A stretch of 64,000 nt of DNA from Adiantum capillus-veneris (taxonomy: Eukaryota; Streptophyta; Polypodiopsida; Polypodiales; Pteridaceae): contig CM043959.1 in the NCBI GenBank assembly GCA_014529385.2, positions 51,573,253 through 51,637,252 on the forward strand, written 5' to 3'. Both the position numbers and the translations under genes were made by a program. The notes under the pieces are model-generated. The model was given only the letters and a program-made list of their open reading frames with translations, had not been told where the DNA came from and made no database searches. The number at the start of each line of letters is the position of its first letter. Within the stretch, counting starts at the first letter, position 1. Below, one piece after another: positions 57,160-64,000 of the stretch.

Positions 57160-57645
57160 GGTAAAGTAAAGAAAAATCAATGAAATATGTGAGAACTTAG
57201 TGCCAAAATCTTGCAAATTTCAAAAAAATTGCTAGCATTTTTAGTTTTCTTCTTGCGAGGAGAAAGTTTGGTCGCTTAATAAAAGACACATTCCCGAACA
57301 ATGCTTCACCTTTTATAACTCTAGTTAAACTCAACTTAATGAATTTATCACTTTGTTATTGTTTTAGAAATCCATCGTGACCCTTTCACTTGTTATAATC
57401 TCATCTCTAATGCTTCTCAAATTTGACAGGCGACTCTACTTTCCATAGTTGACCCCCCTCCCACCCCCGAGTTTTGGCATCTCAAGTGAACTGCCCAATG
57501 TGGTTCCATTATTTATTTTGGCATTTAGGTATTTATTTATTTTGGTTGGGGTAGGGTAATTTACTTAGGCTACTACGTACGCAACCCCTTGCCTCTATTG
57601 TATTACACATTCAATTATTCATTGCCAAGGTTGATTGATTCAAAA

Positions 57646-57647
<2 letters not shown>

Positions 57648-57700
<53 letters not shown>
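57648..57700. repeat. (CT)n microsatellite, about 53 bp
   Basis: CT array about 65 bp upstream of the LTR end at 57764, so probably inside that LTR. Confidence 0.97.
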
Positions 57701-57702
<2 letters not shown>

Positions 57703-57764
57703 GCTCACTCTCTCTCATGCTCACTCTCCTTGGTCTCTACACTTCTGCATCGTCGACTTTGACA

Positions 57765-57776
57765 TGGTATCAGAGC
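57765..57776 (+). promoter_or_regulatory. Primer-binding site, initiator Met-tRNA (orphan)
   Basis: TGGTATCAGAGC preceded by TTTGACA, the likely LTR end. It is followed after about 175 bp by another LTR, so the element it belonged to was cut here. Confidence 0.75.
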
Positions 57777-57950
57777 CGTGTTGGTGAAGACTCTTGGTGG
57801 AGGATGAGCTACTCGGAGGAGAAGAATTTCTTTGTCATGGCACCCTAATCCCACTCTCTTTACAGCAGCATTGTAAAACGTTGTAACACAGTGGTGGCAA
57901 ACCCCCCCTCTCTATTGCTAGCATTTTAGTCCCGGACATCCATTGGTAGT

Positions 57951-58177
57951 TGTTACCATATACATGTGTTAGTGATGTGTGTGAACACACTTAAGACTGC
58001 CGATGCATTTTTTCCCTCACTAGGAAGTTTTTTCCCTCGTGCATTGTATATACGCCCATCATGCTAGGGCTATCTATCTTTCCACTGCACCCTAAGTAAT
58101 ACACTCTCTATTGTGTGCCTTGAACTTCCTTTGTCTTCTCCAAGTTGTGTGCCTTTCCCTACAACCCTAATTCCAAA
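57951..58177 (+). repeat. 5' LTR of truncated copia element
   Basis: Starts TGTTACCATATACATG and ends near ACCCTAATTCCA, about 227 bp. Boundaries are by TG...CA and the PBS only, since no partner LTR exists here. Confidence 0.55.
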
Positions 58178-58180
58178 TAT

Positions 58181-58192
58181 TGGTATCAGAGC
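58181..58192 (+). promoter_or_regulatory. Primer-binding site, initiator Met-tRNA
   Basis: TGGTATCAGAGC a few bases after the LTR end. Confidence 0.88.
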
Positions 58193-58510
58193 AGATATCG
58201 TCCTCTCGAGCTTAGTCGCTAGCATCGCCAGAACACCCTTGCTCATTTTCTCAGATTTCAACGAGCTTTGGTGAGCATTAGCAGGTCTGCTCAAAATTTC
58301 ATTTCGGGCTCATTTTGATCTCAATTTCCACTACAGCCACACAGGTCTACACAAGCAATTTCATCATTTTGTGCAAAAACTTTGCCAGTGCCAATTACTG
58401 CATAACAAATCCTATACAATCTACTGTGGGTTGTGCCATATAGCACGCGCTGGTCTCACTCAATTTCTCCTCATTTCGGGAAATTTTCACATTAGGTGCA
58501 GGCATTTTCC

Positions 58511-59202
58511 ATGGCTGACAACAACACAGATGTGTTCAAGATGTTTGATGCACTGAGGACAAATTGGATGGGGAAAATTCCTGGTACTATGGATGTAGGC
58601 AATGTTGAGGATGCTCTAGGTTTTTCCTGCCAGGGTTGTTGCTGTCAGAGCTGTTTGCCTACAGCTGAGCAGGCTTGTTGGGATGTAAGAGATGCGCAGT
58701 CTCATGCATTGATTACATTTTCTGTGAGCGCATTATCGCTCCTCACATCTGTTCAGCAAAATCTGCAAAACAAGCTTGGGATATTCTAGCAGGTCTTTAT
58801 GCAAGCCGCAATGAGGCTAAAATTGCTTTGCTGCGTAAAGAGCTGGAGTTGAAGATTATGCATGAGGAAGATGATATGGATACTTTCCTTACTAGTGTCA
58901 AGGATATCAATGAGCAACTTATTTTTGCATAAAGTTATTTCATACAGTTCCCTTGTGCAGACTGTTATGATGCCTTGTCAGACTGTTACCAAACTTTTGC
59001 TAGTATTTGGAGACTCATGATCCAAGGAAATTCTGAAGTTGTCAAGTTTGATGCATTGAGCACATTGATATTGCAAGAGTCACTTTCCAGAAAAAATAGG
59101 ACTAGACAATGTGTAGTTGAGCAGGCGTTTATTGCTGCTCAAAGCAAGGGTGGTAACAACAATGCAGCCACTTCTTATGGTTCTTCTGCAAGTGGAAAAT
59201 AA
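58511..59202 (+). pseudogene. gag: Copia gag
   Basis: The frame from ATG 58511 (MADNNTDVFKMFDALRTNW) reaches CWDVRDAQSHALITFSVS and shifts to a frame reading CERIIAPHICSAKSAKQAWD, ILAGLYASRNEAKIALLRKE and DDMDTFLTSVKDINEQLIFA. After a stop comes DALSDCYQTFASIWRLM and LSTLILQESLSRKNR. This is the usual copia gag (UBN2-like) order. At least one shift and two stops show decay. A Cys-rich insert (CQGCCCQSC) near residue 40 is not typical. Confidence 0.75.
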
Positions 59203-59268
59203 CATGTTCCTAATGCTTGTGCTGGCAGCAATTCGTGTGGCAATTTTGGTGATAAGGGCAAAAAGAAG

Positions 59269-60072
59269 ATGCGTTGCCATTATTGTAAAGCTAATGATCA
59301 CTTGATCAAGCAATGTCTAAAATTGAAGGACAAAGAGGCTAAGAAGAAAGAGGTTGGATCCATTACAGGGTCCAATACAAGTGCAGAGATTGTAGAGACT
59401 TCTATAAAAGGAGATTGTGATGTTGGTGTTAATGCAAAATGGGCATTTATTGTAGAGTGCACTTATGATCCTATTGTCCATGATGCATGCATGTCAGTTG
59501 CTGCAGATTCACATGTGTGGTATTTTGACAGTGGTGCTACAAAGCACATTACCTCACATTGTGATTTGTTCACCTCTCTTGAGTGTCCCTCATGGGAATT
59601 CAGTTACTTGTGCCAACAATACCTCTTATCTCATTCAGGGAGTTGGAAAGATTGTGCTTACTACTACAAATGGAAGTTCTTTCACAGTTGTTGATGCACT
59701 TTATGTACCTGGGATCAAGAAGAATATTTTGTCTGTATCTGCACTTGCTAGACTTGGTCTTGTAGTCAAATTTGTGGATGATAGATGTACAATACATGAT
59801 CTCAGTTTCAGTGATGAAATTGTTGCATCTGGCATTTTATGCAATGGGATGTATAAGCTCACTTCGTATGACAAGTGTGGGAAAATTTTTGCAAATGAAG
59901 TTTTGGATTCAAAGGCTTCTTTAGATGAAAAACTGTGGCATGCACGTTTTTTGCATCTGAATTTTGCCAGTTTGCTGCGTTTGCAAAAATTTGATATGGT
60001 TGCTTCTTTGCCGCCTCTTGAAGCACCTGTAACAAAACTCAATTTTGAAAGCAGAGTTTTCCCCTTAATTTA
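59269..60072 (+). pseudogene. pol: Copia zinc knuckle, protease and GAG-pre-integrase
   Basis: The knuckle CHYCKANDHLIKQC (59275 on) is complete. The protease site HVWYFDSGATKHITSHCDLF has an intact Asp-Ser-Gly. A one-base shift near 59600 leads to GNSVTCANNTSYLIQGVGKI, VVDALYVPGIKKNILSVSAL and the GAG-pre-integrase segment LWHARFLHLNFASLLRLQKF. The frame ends LNFESRVFPLI, where copia would continue with CEACxxGKQxRxxFP, so truncation is at or just before about 60050. Confidence 0.8.
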
Positions 60073-60653
60073 GAGGGAAACCATAGATTGTTCATGGCTA
60101 ATTTCATAGCATCATTTACACATTAAAGCACCCAATCATGAACATAACTTGAAGGGAATAACATATTAAGATTGACAACGTTTTGAGGACCAAACTTGCT
60201 TAGAGCCAGTCCCCCCTTCAAAAGGACTTTGTATTATGATTCTTTGAGGAGCTTTGATTACAATACAAGCTTGTGCTCTTGTGGAGCTTCCTTGAATCAA
60301 TGAACATGATGAGCCTCATGATTCCATGGTGTAACCCTCCTTTCCAAGCCCCAAACACCCCAACAAGGAGATATAACTACGGGGATGGAGGTAAATGATG
60401 GTGAAGAAAAGTATTTCTTAAGTGAAGAAGTTATATGCTTACTCTATGAGCAAGCTCGAAGCATAGCTAGAATAGTAGAGAAGAAGAAGAAGAAGAGATT
60501 TCATGCATTTACTTGCTCAGATCTACCTCCATTGCCAAGTGCTTGAGCGTGGAGACCATCTCTTGATATCCCATGTGATAGGGGGAGAGAGAGGACTTGA
60601 TTGGCCACAAAAAGTGCTTGAACATGGTAACCATCTCTTGAGCTCCTTGTGGC

Positions 60654-60656
<3 letters not shown>

Positions 60657-60712
<56 letters not shown>
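60657..60712. repeat. (GA)n microsatellite in unit 2
   Basis: About 55 bp, at the purine block of the second tandem unit. Confidence 0.98.
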
Positions 60713-60715
<3 letters not shown>

Positions 60716-60765
60716 CTTTCTTGGCCACAAACAATCTTGAGCATGGAGACCATCTCTTTAGCTCC

Positions 60766-60768
<3 letters not shown>

Positions 60769-60855
<87 letters not shown>
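60769..60855. repeat. Compound (GT)n(GA)n microsatellite in unit 3
   Basis: About 42 bp of GT then about 45 bp of GA. On the minus strand this reads CT then CA. It begins at the CCCATGTG of the third tandem unit. Confidence 0.98.
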
Positions 60856-60859
<4 letters not shown>

Positions 60860-61700
60860 TTCTTGGCCACAAAAGTACTTGAGTATGGAGGCCATCTCTT
60901 GAGCTCCCATGTGACAAGGAGGGGGGGGAGATGACTTTTTTGGCCACAAACAGACACTTGATAGTGTTAGAAAGTGAGAGAGAATTGTAAGAAAATCCTA
61001 CGATCCCCCTCTTCCCTCTCCCACACTTGCCAGAAACTCCTAAATGGAATGCTAGTTACCTGGGCCAATCACAAGTGAAAGCTTTAAATGTAACTCGATG
61101 CATGATCCAACACTTGTCCCACCTTTCTATCCTTGAAAAAACTCACCCCCTTCTCCTTTTGACTTGTCTTTTGCAAGTTTACAAGCAAGTGTGAGCTACT
61201 TTGGACATGTGGCCTCACCAAGCTTGGAAGAGGACTGGAGTCAAATTTCTAAAATGTGGGGATTGAGCTTGTGTAGACTTTTTCTTTTCCCTTTCATTAA
61301 ATAGAAACCATAATCTTACCTTCAATTTAACTAGCTCATGTGCAAGACTTTGCATGATCCTTTGGAGGCTCTATGAAGCGGGACCTAGGTTAGAGTCTAC
61401 CTACTAATTTAGGACCTATGAATTTAGGACAAAATAGGTAAAAACTAGACTTAACCTTGGGGTTTGGAGGTTCACCTCCTGTGCAAAACCTTAGCGTAGT
61501 CCTTAGGAGGTACTCTAAAGCTGGTACCAAAACCTGCTAAATTTAGGCTATCTTAGTAAGTTTTAAATTTACCCAAAGGTTCCCAAACTTCATACTTAGG
61601 TTCTAATGAGTAGTCTACGATTTAATTACTTGAAATTTACACATTTAGTTTCTATTTTTACACTCCTATAATTGCTCTAGTTAACCTTCCTTGTCATATA

Positions 61701-62155
61701 CCTTTGACCAAGGTTGCTCGAGATAGATCTATCCTCTCTTTATTTGCACCTTTGACTTGAGACACTTAAATAGCAATTATCCTTGCTCTTTTATATACTT
61801 ATTTTCTTTTGTCCCAAGCTTTTGACCGAACTAAGTCTATAAGCACTTTAATCAATCTCAGTTGTTCTCTTTTCCTTTTCAGAGACCTAAGTGGCCAATT
61901 TGAGATGAAAAGTACTTTTAGAAGGTTAGAAATTAATTTTCATGAGAGAGGAAATGATGGTCTTTTTGCAAACTAGTTTATTTCTTACACACTTCAATCG
62001 AGATCAAAGGAAACAAATTTCACTTCAAAGTCGACATTTAATGTCATTGCAAGATAGTTGTGTTGGTAGTGTGCTAATAAGATCTTTTGGTGTTGTGTTC
62101 CTAGGCATGATCAAGAGGCTATGCTCACTACAACCCATGAATAAATTGGTGCATG
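61701..62155. other. Unrecognised stretch before the G integrase
   Basis: AT-rich. A plus frame from 61942 leads into the eroded integrase but is not domain-like before about 62155. The inner boundary of the neighbouring LTR may lie here. Confidence 0.4.
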
Positions 62156-63050
62156 ACATTTTTCAGGTGCAACAATGGCATGCAAGGTGTTGTATACAAG
62201 GTTTTGGTAGCAAAAAAAAATTGTTCAAGGATGCAAGATTACACGTAAAGAAATGTGATTCTTTTTTAAGAGTACAAGATTTCCAACCCAAAAAGATAGG
62301 ATGCAACACTAGCCATATATTCCACTTGGTCTATCTAAAAAATGGGCCTTGGGCTTTGTTGGTCCATTTAAGCAAGCAATATGGCCCACTCATAATGCAT
62401 ATGTGCTGGTAGCAATAGATTATTGCACAAAGTGAGCAGAATCCAAAGCACTGAGAACAAAGGAAGAACAAGGAGTGGTAAAGTTCCTATCTAAGAACAT
62501 TATTACATGGTTTGGATAATAGATCTAGTCAGTGACCAAGGAACTAAGTTCTTGAATAAGGTGGTTTATGAGTCAAGTCAATACTATTCTCATAGTGCAC
62601 AAGAAATTAACCATGTATTACCTTCAAGTAAATGGGCAAGAAAAGTCTACAACAAACAAGATTTTGCAAAACGTCATGAAGAAAATTGTAGAAGAACATA
62701 GACCAAATTGGGAGTAGAAGTTGCATTCGACACTTTGGGCAATTAGAACAACTTACAAAGTAAGCCTTGGTTTTACTCCTTTCAAGATTGTGTATGGAAT
62801 CAAAGTCGTCATGCTGATGGAGTTTTTGTTGCCGAGTATGAGGATAGTAGTTGAGGAGCAATTGGCCATGGAGCAAATAGAAAAAGCAAGGATGTGAAAG
62901 CTATTGCATCTTGGGGAGCTAGAAGTGATATTGTTCCAATGAGAGGGAATAAATTTTTGGATATTCAAGAGCTTTCAAAGAGAGATTATGGTGTACACAA
63001 GGACCAAAAAAATGCTAGGGAAATTGATGCTTAGACGGATTGGTCCATAT
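62156..63050 (+). pseudogene. Heavily eroded integrase of element G
   Basis: Across several frames the order of a Ty3/gypsy integrase can be followed. The zinc domain reads KKLFKDARLHVKKCDSFLRV. The core start is FVGPFK then YVLVAIDYCTK and AESKALRTKEEQGVVKFLSK. Next come LVSDQGTKFLNKVV, then YLQVNGQ, LWAIRTTYKVSLGFTPFKIV and a C-terminal EFLLPSMRIVVEEQLAMEQI. The Asp of VSDQG and the NGQ region are visible; many stops and shifts exist. It lies about 100 bp before the right-hand G LTR in the same orientation, as expected for its 3' end. Confidence 0.65.
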
Positions 63051-63140
63051 TTTGTATGTAAGATAGTCAGTGTGATAACATACTTTGGATTGGTCCATAT
63101 TTTGTATGTAAGATAGTCAGTGTGATGACATATTTTGGCT
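63038..63140 (+). repeat. 50-bp tandem duplication at the integrase C-terminus
   Basis: GGATTGGTCCATATTTTGTA and the following ~30 bp occur twice (starts 63038 and 63088), differing at a few bases. Confidence 0.93.
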
Positions 63141-63159
63141 TTAGCAATTAGATGGAGAG

Positions 63160-64000
63160 TGTTAACTGAGCTGACGTCAGTTAAAAGAAGCTGCTAAAGA
63201 TCGAAGACCTACAAATGCACATCAAAGATGAACACAAAGAAGCAATGAAGATTGGGGTGGGGTTACACATTTTTTACATTTTCCAAAATGGCCATATATT
63301 GTAAATTCTTGATTTAATTCAAGCCATTGTAACATTTTTAATGTGTTACGGGCTCAATGGGAGTTCTAAGCTATAAAGGATAGCTCAGTTAGAGACCTAG
63401 GTTGTAGATTCAGTAAGTTGTGGAGCCCTAAAGGCCTTGGATGCCCGAACATTGCATATTTTTATCCTGGGTATATAAAGCAGTGTGTAAATGAAATTAG
63501 GGTTCACAACCACTCTTTGGTGAAAGCTCATGAGGAATCCCAGACCTTGAGCAAATTTTTTCGAGCAATGATAAAATTGAGCAAGTTAATGAGAGGCACT
63601 TTATCAAAACACACATAGCCAACAACTCATGTAATTCATTTATTTCTTCACTCAAGAGACTAAATAAATTGTCCCTAGACCTCCTAAAGATGGCCATTAA
63701 ATTAAAGAATGGCAATGCTAAGCAAGAGGTGTATGCTAGCAAGCTTGACATTGGATAACTCTTGAGTTTGTGGTTTTTTGTGTTTTTTTCTAGCAAGTAC
63801 AAGAAACCTCGTAGCTTTTCCCTCGCCCAATTCAATTTTGTAAGTTTGTGAAGATTATTTTTCCCAAACTTTTGGTCTAACATTGCTAACGTGTTGTCTG
63901 TAGGTCTTCCTATGCATGCTTGACGTTGAAGGCACCCCCCCCCCCCCCCTCTTACTTTTACACTATATTTGAGTATTTTTCAAGTCTTTACTCAATTAAA
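63160..64000 (+). mobile_element. LTR of element G (right copy), cut by window edge
   Basis: Starts TGTTAACTGAGCTGACG; the terminal palindrome is eroded (TCAGTTAAAA). Similarity to 17884-18255 continues through GTTACACATTTTT, GGGCTCAATGGGAGTTCTAA, TAAAGGCCTTGG and the TATA-like GTATATAAAG at 63471. After about 63535 the two copies no longer match by eye, so one may be rearranged. It follows the eroded integrase, as a 3' LTR should. Confidence 0.7.
63935..63949. repeat. Poly-C run (15 bp)
   Basis: Homopolymer of C followed by TCTTAC. Such runs are prone to length errors in sequencing. Confidence 0.9.

Larger units (their letters stand above)
56766..57950. other. Stretch with CA and CT arrays and an isolated PBS
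   Basis: AT-rich, with no gene. A CT array and TTTGACATGGTATCAGAGCC near 57761 mark the end of an LTR and its PBS, whose left boundary I could not set. Confidence 0.5.
57951..60050 (+). mobile_element. Truncated Ty1/copia element
   Basis: A short LTR (about 57951-58177) and Met-type PBS at 58181 are followed by copia gag, knuckle, protease and GAG-pre-integrase. It breaks off at about 60050, before the integrase core, where an LTR of another element begins. RT and 3' LTR are absent. The order (protease then integrase) and GAG-pre-integrase define it as copia. Confidence 0.82.
60540..60951 (-). repeat. Four tandem units with embedded microsatellites
   Basis: Units start near 60540, 60614, 60733 and 60873. 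Each reads (T)GCTTGARCATGGAGACCATC, TCTTGAGCTCCCATGTG, a purine block, then GACTTTCTTGGCCACAAA. The purine block is GGGGGAGAGAGAGG in unit 1, (GA)n in unit 2, (GT)n(GA)n in unit 3 and AAGGAGGGGGGGGAGA in unit 4. Confidence 0.93.
60060..61700 (-). mobile_element. Chromovirus-type LTR, minus orientation (solo or truncated)
   Basis: Near 60190-60290 GAGGACCAAACTTGC...CCCCCCTTCAAAAGGACTTTG and TATTATGATTCTTTGAGG correspond to the B LTR at 40180-40260 and, inverted, to the C LTR at 34740-34815. No coding region of this element follows on either side, so it may be a solo LTR. Both ends are approximate. It lies at the break of the copia element. Confidence 0.5.

Noticed and set aside
60501-60957. 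Overlapping 140-codon frames on both strands
   Set aside because: They are produced by four tandem units with GA/GT arrays, in several frames on both strands at once. No coding evidence is seen.

Overview
The window looks like intergenic, transposon-packed nuclear DNA of a land plant with a large genome. A fern or another non-seed plant is my guess but cannot be proven from this sequence. The evidence is: plant-type Ty3/gypsy chromoviruses with a chromodomain-like tail; Ty1/copia gag and protease; primer-binding sites matching plant initiator Met-tRNA (TGGTATCAGAGC) and, probably, Asp-tRNA (TTTGGCGCCG...); LTRs starting TG and ending CA; very long CT/GA and CA/GT arrays; and no compact gene clusters. 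I recognise no intact host gene, tRNA or rRNA gene. Almost every protein-like stretch is a decayed piece of a retroelement. The one clean open frame of convincing type is the 306-codon gag of a small gag-only copia element at 28148-29068.

Layout. Positions 1-15.2 kb hold microsatellites (mostly CT on this strand, several followed directly by CA), a possible fold-back element, degenerate repeats and unrecognised T-rich sequence. At 15.3-17.7 kb the minus strand carries a broken protein with a DUF4283-like N-terminal part and a CCHC-like C-terminal knuckle. From 17.9 kb to the end lies a nest of LTR retrotransposons. An LTR with an Asp-type PBS (17884-18825, 'G') is followed by a long leader and a decayed gag/protease region (22.3-30.0 kb, 'F'). 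F is split by a complete gag-only copia element (26422-29630) with a perfect 5-bp target duplication. Next come an LTR+PBS (30273-31231, 'D') and its gag, broken by a plus-strand chromovirus (33450-39826, 'C') whose 3' end is lost. A fragment of another integrase ('E') starts at the break and is itself split by a minus-strand chromovirus (39991-48178, 'B'), again with near-matching target duplications. E resumes at 48179, runs to the end of integrase, and then continues in the same frame into a protease-like domain and IWVPK motifs.

Positions 50.0-53.4 kb are AT-rich with palindromes. Positions 53.4-56.8 kb hold a broken ~1,100-codon coiled-coil protein of unknown kind. Positions 57.9-60.05 kb hold a truncated copia element. 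A minus-oriented chromovirus LTR (60.06-61.7 kb) carries four tandem units with embedded microsatellites. An eroded integrase (62.16-63.05 kb) then leads into a second copy of the 17.9-kb LTR family (63160 to the edge).

How it fits together. The two G-type LTRs, in the same orientation 45 kb apart, could be the two ends of one old element that later elements invaded. This is inference: their similarity is clear over about 370 bp only. The best candidates for undescribed biology are (i) the integrase-protease order in E, (ii) a recurring aromatic-x-Asp...aromatic module in the gag-like regions of F and D, (iii) the orphan coiled-coil protein, and (iv) the way microsatellites sit at fixed places in repeat units and share one CT-to-CA polarity.
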